A stretch of 64,000 nucleotides of DNA from Desmodesmus armatus. Lineage: Eukaryota > Chlorophyta > Chlorophyceae > Sphaeropleales > Scenedesmaceae. Each line of letters begins with the position of its first letter. The stretch's first letter is position 1. The notes below the pieces were generated by a model. It searched no databases. It had not been told where the DNA came from and saw only the letters and a list, made by a program, of their open reading frames with translations. Shown here in pieces: positions 1-12,700 of this stretch. The stretch covers positions 62,001-126,000 of the forward strand of contig VIIQ02000122.1 in assembly GCA_007449985.2 (NCBI GenBank). Direction: 5' to 3'. The translations under genes and the position numbers were made by a program.

Positions 1-368
1 CCGTGCCTGCCAGCCCTTAAGTGCTGCTGTGGGTCCAAGTGGGCTTGCTCAGCATCTGCAAGGCAACACACGGCAAACACACGGTCCCAATAAGGGTTCA
101 ATCTCCCCTTCCACAACGGCAACTGAACATAGCAGAAGGCTGCAGTGCAGCCGGAGTGGCGTCACACACCACCGGACAGTGGGTGCAGCAGGCCCCCAAC
201 AAACCTGCAAGCCTTGGTGGGCCCTCATGCCTTTATGATATGGGCGGCTGCGTGCTGCATGAGCGTATCTCATGCTACAGCTGCACCTTGCATCCAGGGC
301 CTTCCGCAAGTACAGCTCTATCTTGACTAAACTGGAAGAGCACCTGATCAGGGTTTGCAGCAGAGCCA

Positions 369-3300
369 CTATGCTGCAGCTACAGTGAACGTCTCCCCCA
401 ACACCCCAACACTATAGCAAAGCGCCTGGAACTGACAGCAGCAGGCTGTCCCCTCCAGCCTACCTGCATGGTGGGGCATCCGCTGGTAGCCAATCCTACT
501 GGCATCCATGCTGGGTCCAGGGTCGGGCTGCAGGTGCTGCCACTGCTGCCGTATGCCGCTGCCGGGATGTGCAGCACTGCCGGGGCGCTTCAGCACAGGT
601 GTCAGCAGCGGACTGCCAGGGGGACTGGGGGTCACACCAGCCAGCTGAATGCTGGCTGCAGCCTACAGGTAGCAATAAGAGCAGTAATAGTGCAGGATGA
701 GTTGTTGGAATGGATGCACACACATGGTGATAAGGCAAGCTGTGTTTCTGGCACGGAACCAAAAGGCAACTGCAAGCAGTGCATGAGTGTAACAGCATCA
801 ATACTCAGGTCAATCTGATCCCATTCAACCGTCACCCCATCGCACCCTGCCCTTCAACCAAGCCACCCAGAGGCCTCCCTCACCATTTCCTTGCGTCGTT
901 TCTCCAGGTGGCTGATGTGTTCAGCCACCTCACGCTCCAACAGCTCACGCAGCAGCTGAGGGGCCTGCAGCAGCAGCAGTAGCAGCAGCAACAGCAGCAG
1001 CAGCAGCACCAAGCAACAAACGCAACACCGAGCAGCAGCAGCAGCAGCAGCACAACATGCCTAAGCGGAGGGTGCCACTGTCGAACTACCACATTGCATC
1101 CCCAAAGGCTGCACAAGGTGGCGGCAGGGGAGAGCCACATGCTGACGATGCAGCAGCCAACCCGAAACAAAATAGATCCCGTCCGTACTTGTGGCATTAC
1201 TAATAAATTTTTCGTGCCCACCCCAAGCACACCTACAGACAGCAAACAGGGCCCCCATAACTGCACAGCGGGTCCTTGCAGCCTGTCATCTGGCCTGTCA
1301 AGCTGGCTTAGTTGCACCCCCACCTGTGGTGGTGGGCCGCCAGGTGCCACATCTTCCTCCGCCACCACCCCTTTCGTAAAAGCCGCCATATCCTGCTCCA
1401 GGGCAGCCACCGCTGCACATGCATGCATGCCTACCCACCAGGGCATACCCAAACACAATCAGAACCACCAGGTAACCCTGTACTAGTCTAGCCTCAGCCT
1501 TCCGGCTTGCAAACCTTCCCCTCACCTGCGGTGGTGGGCCCCCAGGTGCCACATCCTCCTCTGCCACCACCTCTGTCATGAGTGCAGCCATGTCATGCTC
1601 CAAGGCAGCCAGGGCAGCAGCAGGATCGTCTAACTCATAGTAGTGCTGACCACTGGGGGTGACCCTGAATGAGCTTTGGGGGTCGGGTAAGGTACCCTCC
1701 CCATGCTGCTGCTGCTGCTGGCGTGAGCCGCCGCCGCTGCTGGGGCCTGCTTTGGGGGGTAGCGGCGGCAGGGCTGCTGCAGGCTGGTGCTGGTGGTGCT
1801 GTGATGTGACGATAAGACCACCATAGCAGGCGCCACATGACTCAGCAACTGATGTGGTAAAGCAAAGGTGGATGATGAAATGCGCACACTTGGCTGCATG
1901 CAGTCATAAGCAGCAACTGCAGGACCCAAGATCATTTGCATACAAACTGCCGTCACACACGGTCTATGCAACACTCTGTGCAACATCATCATTACACGTG
2001 CCCCCGGAAGTTCCGGCCAGGTTCATTGCGCATGCAGCATGCTGCTAGCAGCAAATCAACCTTGGTGCAAGGCAAGCAGGACACCACCAGGCGACCAGTG
2101 ACCCTAGGACATTAGATAGCATGTGCCATTTACGGCCACAACGCAGGCATACAAAGGGCACAAGAAGCACCAGCGCTGAAACGGGCTGCTGCAGACCACC
2201 CCACACATGCTGCTCTGTGGTTGCAAAATCAAAACTATTGTAGTGTACTCTGTGCAACACGTGCCATAGCTCAAACCATACCTGCTGCTGCTGCTGCTGC
2301 GGATCCTCTTCCATCGCGTCCCCAGCCTCAGCTGCTGCTGTCAAGAAGGGGTCACCAAGGGCAGCACTGTCCGCTCCCTGCAGCGGGCCGCTGAGGGACT
2401 GCTCCCTGGGGCGCTTCAGCACAGACGACTGCTGCGCATGCTGCACCTGCTGCTGCACCTGCTGCTGCTTGCTGAGCAGCGAGACCGGCAGCTGCTGCTG
2501 GGGCTGCTGCGGTGCCGACTCGCTGTCCACGCGGAAGGCTACAGGAGCAGTAACACCGGGGCATGGGCAGCAGCGCAAGTACACCAGCATGATTTGGGTA
2601 AAACCCCTTGTTTGTGAACTTAGCCAGTACATGTGCCTTGCCAGCAGAAGCTAAATTACTGCTTGAAGACCTAACACTGGCCTGGCACCCGCACCCTGTG
2701 CTTGCTACAGCAGCTCGCTCTGCTGCGCTTCCATATCCATCTACTGCAGGCACGAGCACAGGCAGAAGCATAGTCTACACCACCCGGTGTACAGCCGCTC
2801 ACCTTCCCAGTCCTCCATGTCAGCATCCTCATGCTGCTGCCTTTCCAGCTCAGCCTCCAGGGCCTGAGTGCAGTACAGTACAGTGCATTAAAGTACAGTG
2901 CAGAGCAATATAGTACAGTACAGAACGGCACGGTGCAGTACAGAGCAGCACAGTGCAGGACGGTGACTAGGGAGATAATCCTATCCCCAGAAGTAGCCAG
3001 CAAGCCCCAAGCACATGACACATTCTAATATCTAACATTCGGCCCTACTGCCGAGTTCAAAGGCAGCAGAGTTCACCCACCTGAGACACCTGGTGCTGCA
3101 GCCCTCCCGCACAGCCGCCGCTGCTGTCGCCACCCACAGCAACCCCAGCCACCGCAGCCGCCGGCTCCACCCAGCCGCCGCCAAGAGTGACCCCAGCCGC
3201 CGCAGCCACCGCCTCGACCTCCATCGTCTGCAGGTCCCCGCTGCTGTGGAGGCGCAGGAGTGCTGCCAGGTTGCTTGTGCTGCTGGAGGCCTCCTTGCGG

Positions 3301-5673
3301 ATGTCCTCAAAGTACTCGTGCGCTATGGCCTCCTGTGGAGTGAAATTGGTGCAGCAGCAGCAGCAGCAGCCGCAACAGCAGAGGCGATATGAGTGTCAGC
3401 GACAGCTGGAGCCATCCTTGCGGATGTCCTCAAAGTACTCATGAGCTATGGCCTCCTGCTCAATACAGTGACGCAGCAGCAGCAGCAGCAGCAGCAGCAG
3501 GATGGCAGCAAACAGCAGCAAGCGCACACCATTGACCGCCAGAGAGGGCCCAGGGCGATATGCTGTGAGCTGACAGGGACGAGTGTGCATTGCCGTGGCA
3601 TGAGCTGCCCCAGGTGGTGGCACAAACACAAGGTCCTACGAGCTTTGTGTTCACACAGGCTCGCAATTGCCCTTTGAATATGGGCAGTCGTCAGTCGGCT
3701 GAATATGGGCTGTCGTCAGTCGGCTGCTGCTCACCTCGCTGCAGCAGCGCCTGGCTGGGTCGAAGGACAGCAGGCGCGCCAGCAGGTCCACCGCCACCTC
3801 ACCAGCTGAGCCAAAGCGCCTGAACAGAGTGGGGGCCCTGGAGTGCAAGAGGATGGTTGCAAGAGGATGATGAGAGCGCACGTCAACAAACAGCGCAGGA
3901 AGGACAGCACTGCATGATCGATTCACATGCACCTTGCGCAGGTACTGCGCACCTTCACCCTGTTGCGGCCTCATGCTCTCTTAGGCAGGAACATGATGCT
4001 GTAGTGTGCTAGACTGTGCAATGCTGTCCTGCTCTGTGACATTGTAGTGTAGCCAGATGTCCAAAACACGCGTACTGTAGTGTCAGCCTGGTCATCTTGC
4101 CCCCGCCCACCTGCCCGTAATCTTGCGCAGGTACCGCCGCCAGGACTTGTTGGCCACGCTCTCAATGCAGCGCCAGCTGGGCGTGCCGATGACGGCAAAC
4201 AGCGCAGCAAGCTCGCTGCGGGTGATGTTGTTGCCGGGGCCGTCGTAGCGCTCGCCGCTGGTGGGAGTGGAGGGGATGCCGTGGATGGCAAACACGGGCG
4301 CCACCTGCAGGAAAGGAGGGGGGTGTCACTGTGGGGTGTGATTGATTGCAAACACTCACAGGAGAGGTGAACTTAGAATTGTCAAAGCCACATGCGTAGT
4401 GCCTGATGCGGAACCCTGCTATTGACTCAAATGAGGGCGGGGGATCCCATGCATACTGCTGAGTGCACAGTTGTATAGCAAAAACATCTGTGCATACTGC
4501 TGAGCGAGCAGCAGTATGCTTGGGGTCCCTCGCCCTTATATTTTCAAAGGGCAGCAAAGACTGTTGAGGCCACATGCTCACAGCCTGACATTAGAACACT
4601 ACTGAGGTAAAGCTTGTGTACGATATCGGGGCCGTTGGTTCCTGTAAAATTGTCCGTCCTTATAAACAACAGCAAGTCAAGTGCCCCCAGCACGCAATCC
4701 AAGTAACTGCCTTTCTGCACTGCCTTTCTGCACTGCCGCACCTGTAGCTGCGGTGTGGTGGCTTTGCCGATCCAGGCAACGCGCTGCAGCAGCTCACCAA
4801 AGACGCAGCCACAGCCCCACATGTCAATGGACTCTGCAGGAACACAGAAAGACACGAAGGGCAGCCATCAACGAACTGATACCAGATCAACAACCCAGCT
4901 GGCACACCAGCAAGGCTGCATCTCTGCAACTCTTGCAAGCTGGCGCGCATGTGGTGCAGTGATTTTGCCTGCTTCGCTTGTAAGGCATCCCTCCCGCCAG
5001 CTTATACACTGTCGCGTTGTATTATCACAATGAAGGTCCGACTGCTGCCGCGCACCTATCACCTGGCAAAGCGCGCATGGCCGTGTGATGCACAACCCAC
5101 ACAAAGTTCACTGGTTCCAGGTGTCTGTCCATGTGCGTGCAGACTCACAGCGCAACCAGCGCACTAAATTAGCATCGCCCCGCACCTGTGTACCCCCCGC
5201 GTGACATCACCACCTCTGGTGCCCGTAGCAGGGTGTGCACACCATGCGGGTCAGGGGGGCCTTGAAGCCGCCCCCACCCCCAGCAACAGGCCTGACAGAA
5301 CACACAGCAGCAGCAGCAGCAATATGAATCGCTGCACACGATGCGCGCAGTATGATGCGGGCACAACAATGTAACCCTTGGTGGTCAATATAAATACCTC
5401 TGCTGTGTGCCTGCAGTAAAACATGCCACTGGTATGGTACCTCAACAACAGCAAGGCAAGCTTCATGTGCAATTGTTCGCTGCTAATGGCGACTGCAAAT
5501 GCCACAGCGCAGCAAGACTCTGGTAGCATTGCTGCCACCATCATCCACACTCCTGTTGCACGACCAGACTGCCAGTTCGCACCTGGCATATATGTCAGAC
5601 GGGCTGCTGGCTGCTAGGAAGCTATCGCTGTGGTGCACAGGGGGCCCACTGGGTGCCAACCTCCTGGACTTCG

Positions 5674-5714
<41 letters not shown>

Positions 5715-8496
5715 CCACCATTCTGCGCCGCCGCCTCAAAGGACACCCTCCTCGGCTGTGGATCCAAGCAGCTGCCACCCCCCTGCTGCTGCTGCTGCTG
5801 TGACAGCGGCTGGGGATTGAAGAAGTGGTCCCCAGATCCAGTGGAGTCCATGGACCCATGCCGGCTGTGACCCAACCCGTGCGCTGCTGCTGCTACGCCC
5901 CCTGCCAAACCCCGCTGCAACTGTGATGAGGAAGAGGTCTGCGGCTGTTGCTGCCCTCCTGCACTGTTGATGTTCTGGTTGGCATTGCAGACCAAGCCAT
6001 CCACCTGCTGCTGCTGCTGCTGTTGCTGGATAGCACCGTCGAAGCTACAGCGGCTGGTCTGCGGGCCCTGCTGCTGCTGGTGGTGCTGGTGCTGCTGCTG
6101 TTCGAAGGGGTTGTGGTGGCAGCAGTCGTGGTCATCACCGCGATTGCACGCGTGGCCGCTCTTGAGCCGCTTCTCCAGCAGAACTGACCGTGCTGAGCCC
6201 AGGTCAGCGAGCTTGATAAACCTGCAACCAACAGTACTGCTACTGTTACAAGGTTCAGGACGTTACAGGGTGGGGTGCTCAGGGTGTTGCTGAGGTACGC
6301 TGAAGTTTGGAGTGCTTGGTAACCTCTAGAGAAAGAGGATTGCTAAAATCAAAGTGGTGGATGGCAAAGTGAGGTAGGCTGGCCAAGGTGGGAGCACGAG
6401 ATATGTGGTGGCTCTGCACGCCAAGCAGTACCCATTGCGCTGAGCCCAGGTCAGCAAGTCAAGCTTGACAAAGCTCTGCAAGGTGATGGCCAGGCTCACA
6501 CAGCGGTGTGTGCTTTTCAAGATCTCCAAACCCTCCAAGCAGAAGCTGCGGATCACATTGCAAGCTGCTACCTCCTGGTCAATTGACAATCAGCTCAGCC
6601 CTCACAGCGCAACATGCTGGGCTGTTTCACCGTCCCTAGCATCCAAAGCCATACTTCAACTGCTTGCCACCAGGCTCACCTCTGGCCGTTGCTGTAAGTC
6701 ATGAGTATGTTGGCGCTTTTATGTCCCTGTGCCACACCCCGTTCCTGTGCAGGTACTGCACAGCACTCAGCAGCTGCAGCATGATGACCTTCACCTCTGG
6801 CTCACTCAACTGGCCACGCATGTGGAACAGGTCACCTGCGGCATGGGAACAGAGGCAGTGAGGACGGCTGCGGGGGGAAGCAGATGCACGTAGAATTGGC
6901 CACGCATGTGGAACAGGTCACCTACGGGGTAACCACAACGTCAACAGCAGCAGTGAGGGCAGCTGTGCATGTTGGTACTGATGTGCAGTAACTGGGTGCC
7001 GTCAGCCGATAGCTTTGTAAAAGAGCTTTGCCGCAGCCCGTCACGGCTGCGCTGCCAAATTCACCCAGATCTCTTCAACATGTGCTGAACCTCTACCTTA
7101 CCCCGCTGCTTCTGCCCCAAGGTCATAATCCAATGCCCCCCCCCCCAACATGCCTAGAGGCCATGCCTATTACCTTGGTCGCAGTACTCCAGGGCCAGGT
7201 ACAGGTCCAGCGATGTGGGCACCAGCTTGCCTGCCTTGTACATGTAACGGCCTGCAGCAGATACACAGCATTGCCATCATGTGCCTCATGTGATGCCAAC
7301 AGCACAGACACTGGCAGAGTATGAGTAAGATACTCAAGCAGCACAAGCATCAGGCACAATTTACCACACTGTTCCTGACAACCCGGCTTGGTAGCACAAG
7401 CAGCTGGCGACTGCAAGCATCAGCACACGACCCTAGCTAGTACCAAACCCCACAAACCCCGCTGCTTGGCCCAGCACAAAGCTTGGTTGCAGCCTGTCCG
7501 CCCAGCAAACCTGTGGAGGAAGGCTTGAGGAACACATCGCTGAGGCTGATGATGTGGGGGTGTGACAGACGGCGCAGGATGCAGACCTCCCGCAGCACAC
7601 GCTTGGCATTCTCTGCGTTGTTCAGCACGTCCGGGATGCGCTTTAAGGCCACCTGCAGGCAGGCGGGGTGCAGGAGCCACCAGGCACTGCATGAGGAGGG
7701 TGCTGGGTGATGCTGCAGGCACTCGATGCACCTGTGCTGCAGGCCTGTGGTAGGGTTCAGGGCGTAACCGGCATCAGCAGCACCCAAGATGCAGAGTGCT
7801 GCCTAGCTCCCTACAGATACACTCCTTGATACAACTGTGCTACAGGCGCAGCGTTGCTGATACCACTTGCCGTATCGTCTATCAACTGCATGCTTGAGAT
7901 TTGCACGCAGCTTGCTGTTGCACGACCTATGCTGGTGCTCTGCTGACAGACTGTTGGGTTCCCAGCAGTCGGGGTTGCTTGGTTGCGTGTGTGGCCAGTC
8001 AGTGGGGGTTCCGCAGCCCAACAAACAGCAGCCTGTTTGCGGCTCAAACTGCATGCTACAGCAGTGCTATAGCAAGTACCACATCATGGGGCCGAATACC
8101 ATCAGTCTGTCGTCCCCCTGAGCCTGCTGCCTCACCTTCTCCCCTGTGTCATTGTCCAGTGCTGCCACCACGCTTGAAAAGCTGCCAGCGCCCAAAGTTT
8201 TCAGCAGCGTGTAGCGTGTGCCGACCTGGCAAGGTGCATCCCAAGCAGACTTGTGGATTCAGAGTGAGGGGGAACCAGCACCACTGCAGTCCTGATGCGT
8301 TTGCTACTGAAGAGGAAGGCATGGCAGGCATCAGCAGCAGGCCAACAAACGATACAGTACAGCACTGATACCACTGACACCGGCACAAGCTGACTCAGCA
8401 TGCTCTGCTGTCTCAGCAGTTCGCACGCACCTGCCACGTCTGCCCATCCACGTAGTAGCAGCCCTTCTCGTACTTGTCCTGCACTACGGACCCCAT
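369..8496 (-). CDS. MAP-kinase-like Ser/Thr protein kinase with Gln-rich activation-segment insert
   Basis: This is an atypical MAPK/CMGC-type Ser/Thr kinase. Exons on the minus strand: 8496-8431, 8225-8136, 7652-7511, 7251-7174, 6835-6680, 6221-5583, 5291-5186, 4833-4742, 4304-4111, 3837-3735, 3332-3081, 2863-2803, 2538-2282, 1798-1526, 964-884, 644-464, with a stop near 369. In order they encode the Gly-loop GAGSFSSV, VALKRI with the ATP-binding Lys, the hinge LALEYCDQGDL, the catalytic loop HRDIK(S)AN, IKLADLGSA (DLG replaces DFG), CYRAPE, DMWGCGCVFGELL, LFAVIGTPSW and the C-lobe end AHEYFEDIRK. Exon 6 inserts about 210 residues, rich in Gln, between DLG and APE. The C-terminal tail has poly-Gln, a short coiled-coil-like exon (964-884) and Ser/Thr-Pro sites (TPSPPGSPLLTP). 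Splice phases match throughout except that exons 5 and 7 each lack one base. The start ATG at 8496 lies 22 codons before the kinase domain. The kinase identity is firm; the last two exons are less sure. Confidence 0.88.
1324..1412 (-). repeat. Relic copy of kinase exon 14 3' part
   Basis: On the minus strand this encodes ALEQDMAAF...VVAEEDVAPGGPPPQ followed by a GT donor. It closely repeats the end of the exon at 1798-1526 (ALEHDMAAL...VVAEEDVAPGGPPPQ). An AG precedes it, but the incoming phase does not fit the previous exon, so it reads as a duplicated exon fragment left in the intron rather than a used exon. Confidence 0.7.
2869..2965. repeat. Degenerate GTACAGTGCA short repeats
   Basis: Many tandem variants of ACAGTACAGTGCA lie in the kinase intron just upstream (in gene orientation) of exon 12. 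They look like a decayed minisatellite. No function is visible. Confidence 0.7.
3396..3455 (-). other. Duplicate of kinase exon 11 with early stop (possible alternative terminal exon)
   Basis: After an AG at the right phase this encodes EAIAHEYFEDIRKDGSSCR and then TGA. The copy downstream in the gene (3332-3081) encodes EAIAHEYFEDIRKEASSS and continues into the long tail. Both are phase-0 compatible with exon 10. Using this copy would end the protein just after the kinase domain. It may be a real alternative last exon or an unused duplicate. Confidence 0.55.
3676..3725. repeat. 25-bp tandem duplication in kinase intron
   Basis: Two units of GAATATGGGC(A/T)GTCGTCAGTCGGCT lie next to each other, just downstream of exon 10 in gene orientation. 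Confidence 0.85.
3930..3953 (-). repeat. Intronic copy of kinase exon 9 3' end
   Basis: The minus strand reads GCGCAGTACCTGCGCAAGG, matching the end of exon 9 near 4119-4142 (encoding RRYLRK). It lies inside intron 9. Confidence 0.6.
6437..6481 (-). repeat. Intronic copy of kinase exon 6 start
   Basis: The minus strand shows an AG acceptor followed by a near copy of the exon 6 start (FVKL...LTWAQ against FIKLADLGSA at 6221). A four-base length difference breaks the frame, so it is a decayed duplicate in intron 5. Confidence 0.65.
6895..6926 (-). repeat. Intronic copy of kinase exon 5 start
   Basis: GGTGACCTGTTCCACATGCG preceded by AG repeats the first 20 bases of exon 5 (6835). It sits about 85 bp upstream in intron 4, in the same orientation. 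Confidence 0.75.
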
Positions 8497-9778
8497 GGCG
8501 CCTGCTGGCCCAGGGCCTGCATGGGGAACAGCACAGCAGCACAACTGACACCCCTTCTCTCAACTCACCATGCACACCGCTGCTGCTGGACCAGCAATGC
8601 CAGAGTAATGCAACCAGACACCACGAGTATACCGAGACACTCACTAGGCCGCAAGGCGCTCGTACGATGGTCCTTTCAAGGCAATCACTGCTGCTTCAAT
8701 AGGGTTCCGGTAAGGGGAGGCCCCAGCCTGTGTCTCAGGACGATGCCGTTTCTTAGTAATTGCTTGGAAACAGCTGCCACTCGCAATTGCAGGATGAGTG
8801 ATCTAACAAGCTTCGGAACTCCGACACGGGCCCGTGCACAGCGTGGACTAACCAAACGAGTGTGATTGATGATGTGGGATGTTTGATAATGACAATGGCT
8901 ACTTTGCAGTGATTACAGGCTGAAGAATCCTCGGAACCTTTAGGTCGCAGCAAGGAAACGGCATGCTGGACCCAATGCTTGACTTGGTATTCCTGTACGT
9001 CGAAACACAGACATGTGGGGAAATCCAATTTCGGAAGACGCTTCCACTGCCTGCCTGGTGAGACCTGCAAAGAAGGCTGGATCATGCTCATGTTGTACTG
9101 CCTAATAACTTGCTTCTCACTTCTTCTTCACATAAACACATTAAAATAGGCTTGACTTGATCAGCATCACTGTGATTGTTTAATAGCTACGTGGCAGTGC
9201 TGAACTGAGGGATGTTGGCCGACTGGCGCTTGGCTTTGTCTGTGATGGCAGCACCACACTTGTGCAGGCTGACACATGTCTTCAAGACATTCGAGCTTCT
9301 TGCATATTGCCCTTGGTTTCAGATGTATCAAAAAGGCGCTGCGCCTTCCAAGCCAACAGGGATGCCCAGCACATGTGTGTATCCTGTACAGGATGCGCCA
9401 AGCCATACAGTATGCCAACGAACCAGTCACACCCATCACACACTGCCAACCACACGACGGTTAATCAAAAGTGATATGCATGCCATGTATGGGCACCGAC
9501 ACCCCAAACCAACCACGGCTATACCAGGCTTGCTGTACACAATACCGTACACCAAGTCGCACAACAAGGCAAAGGCCCTAGGGCGGTGGCCAGGGTCAGC
9601 TAGTCCAGTCCGGGTCAAACCAAGTATGATCTTGCAGAGGCCAACATATGCTGAGAATTGTGCACAACATGCTGCAACAACTGGCACTCTCTACTCAACA
9701 ATATGCACCGTATCATTCCATCACTGTCTGTCTTGCAGGGCCCAAAGGACCACCTACACGCACCACATTATGGCGTCA
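8497..9778. other. Intergenic: kinase 5' side and MYND gene 1 3' side
   Basis: I see no convincing exon here. The interval must hold the kinase promoter and 5' leader and the 3' end of the first MYND gene. Open frames on the plus strand from 9212 onward run antisense to the MYND exon and show no domain. Confidence 0.5.
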
Positions 9779-12700
9779 TCAACCGCTGCCGCCCGCAACC
9801 GCCCCTTGCTTTGCTGCCGCCAGTGCCTTGCACACCGGCTTGTGAAGCTTCCAGTGGGCCCGCTGACAAGCGCGGTCGCAGTAGCGAGCTGTCCGACAGC
9901 CAGCACAGATACACCCCCTGCCCGACACCAGCTGCAGCTCCGTGGGGCCAGCCAGCGACCCACATACAGGGTTGTTACAGCAGGCAGGGGTCGCCAGGCA
10001 CCCAACTGCCTGCCCGACTGCCTGCAGCGCCTGCACCAGTGCCTTCAACGCTGCTGGATCGCTGCCAGATTCTGCCGCCAACCTAGCATCCAGCAGCGCT
10101 ACTAGCTGCTCCACCACATGCAATGCCGGAAACCCAGCACCACACAGCCTCTCAGGCACGCCAGGGTCTTCCAGCCAGCACAACAGCGAGCCGGTGAACC
10201 GTCAACCGCGACGCCCCGCCGTCCACTGCCTGTAGGCACCAGCGGGTCGCAATGCAGTCGTCAGTAGCGTCAGCATCCTCGGCTATCTCCTGCCAAGTTG
10301 CTGGGTCCCCTACCAATCCACTATACTCCTGCTGACCCTCCAGCAGCCTGGGGATGTCCTGCTCCAGCTGCTGTGCCCACAGCAGGTAGCAGCGCCCGTA
10401 CAGCACGGCCCAGGACAGCTGCTCCATGGGGTCACAGGGTTCTCCACTGACCGCTGGGTTCCACAGGCCAAGGAACACAACCCCAGGCTCCAAGCTGCTG
10501 CTGCTGCTGCTGCCGTCGCCCGCTACAGCTGCGGCAGCAGATGCCGCAGTGGCGCCCGCGTCCTCTATCAGCCTCGCAGCACACGACACAGCTGCAGGCG
10601 CACAGAAGGCTGAAAAATCCTCCATGCCTGGGGCGCTACTGCCATACGGGCTCCCCGCCAGCTTCAGCGCGCTGACGAACAGGCTGTGCAGCTGCCGCTG
10701 AGTGGCGCTGCCAGGCCCAGCAGCAACTGCTAGAGCCACAAGGGGCCCCATATCCAGTGCGGGGTGCTGGTGACGCCCTATTGGCTCCGGTGGTGCAGCC
10801 AGCACATTGAGCAAGTCACGCCCTATGAGCCCTGCGTCATTATCATAGGGCTGACCAGCTGCTGCAGCTGCTGCTGCGCTGCAAATGTAGCGCTCCAATG
10901 CTGCCATCACCTCGACCGCTTGATCGCGCACCCCAGCTGGCGCAAACAGCCCGCGCTGTGGTAGGAACAGCGACTCGTCCACGTCCTCCCCTGCTTTCTC
11001 TGCTGCGAGCATAGCTGCTAGCACTGCGTCCAACCCCATGGCGGAGCCCAACACCCCGTCTATCTGTATGGCAGGGGTCACCACCTTGCACATGCAGTCT
11101 ACCAGCTGAGAAGTGGCTACCTTGCACATCCTCACCCTCCTGATAGCCTCTGCTGCAGCGATTGCTGTGGCCCCAGCTGCCCGTGCTGCAACAGAAGCGG
11201 AGGGAGCAGCAGCAGCCGCAGCAGCACCAGCAGGGGCGGCAGCACCTGCCGGTGCTGCTGCTGACAACCGCTGATGCAGGCTCGCTGAAAGCCTGCACCC
11301 CAGCCGCAGCAGCTGCTTCAGCTCCATATCAGGAGGGGCGTAGTCCTGCACCCCTCCCGGCGTGGTGCTACTTAAGGGCAGCGGCCGCAAAACTTCCCAG
11401 GCTGCCAATGCAGCACTGCTGGCCTGCGATACCACATAGCACAGCTCAGGGAAGCCTGCATGCTCAATTGGCAGTGCTGCCGCTGGGTGCAGCAGCACCG
11501 CAGGCAGCAGCAGGTGCAGCTGCCGCTCCAGCTGCTGCCGCTGTGTGGCCACAGGACCTAACTGCTGTGTCCGTATCGCGAGGTTCACATGCTCCATGTA
11601 TGGAGCCAGGTACGTTGCGATGGTGCTGAGGCTAGGGCAGTTAGGCCGGTTGGCTGCTGCCGCCCAAAGCACTGCCCTGCCGTCAACCCCCAGCAGCTCA
11701 AAGAGCTTGTGATGGCAGGGCGTGAGGGAGGAGTACCGCTCACAAGCCAGCTGCCAGTCCTGCGAGACCTTCTCCAAGCAGCAGGGACACTTGCCGCTGG
11801 AGATAAAGCCTGGGGGTGCAGCAGCAAAGCCCTGGGGCTGCTGCTGCAGCTGTTCGCCTGGAGTGACAGCACTACTGCTGCTGCTCTGCCGGCGAGGCCT
11901 AGCTGTGCTGCTGGAGCTGCTGCTGCTGCCCCGGTTGCTGTGGTGGTGCTGGTGTGAGCTGTCACCACTGCTGCTGCCGCCACCTCTGCGGTTGTGTTCC
12001 TCGGGTGTCATGTCTGGTATGTCCGGCCCAACTATGTCCGTGACAAGCGCTGTGATAGTGAGCTGCAGGACGAAGCAGGGCACCAGCTGCGGCGACAGCA
12101 GCAGCCGGCCCAGCTGCGGAATATCGGCAGCTGCAGGGCGCATAGGCCCTATCTCGGCCACGATCGCTCCCACAATCGTGCCTATTATACCCATGGACCA
12201 GTATGCCTCTCTCATCAAATCCTGCAGGCATGTACAGGGAGGGCCAGGCAGCAGTTTAGTGACTGTGTTGCCTGAGTGCCAGTCCCTCCTGTCTGCTTCA
12301 AGCTTCAAGCTGGGGCACAGATGGTTGGTGTTGCATAACAGGGTCACAAAGAGGCTGGTGTTGCATGACAGGGTCACAAAGAGGCTTGCAGATGGGGTGT
12401 ATCATGGGGTGTTTGAGCGCTTTGTAAACTAAGCTGCGGTAATGGCAATTGCCATATTGCCATGGTCACTCCTTGACCCGCTCTAGGATGTTCAGCCCAG
12501 TCCTGCACCCCTATGACCGGCACCAGCACTCCATGAGGACTGGGTGCAGAGGATCCCAGTCTCCCTTTCAAGTTGCGGTGCAGGTTTTAATCGTGTCTGC
12601 AACTGTGAATACAAACTATAGGTACCGCTTCTGGTGGGTCATAGTACTACTCTGCACTGTGAATTCAAGACGCAGCTGTAGCAAAACGGTACGTAGTAAA

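Noticed and set aside
9212..10105. 297-codon open frame on plus
   Set aside because: Mostly antisense to the MYND 1 last exon; composition follows the opposite strand and no domain is visible.
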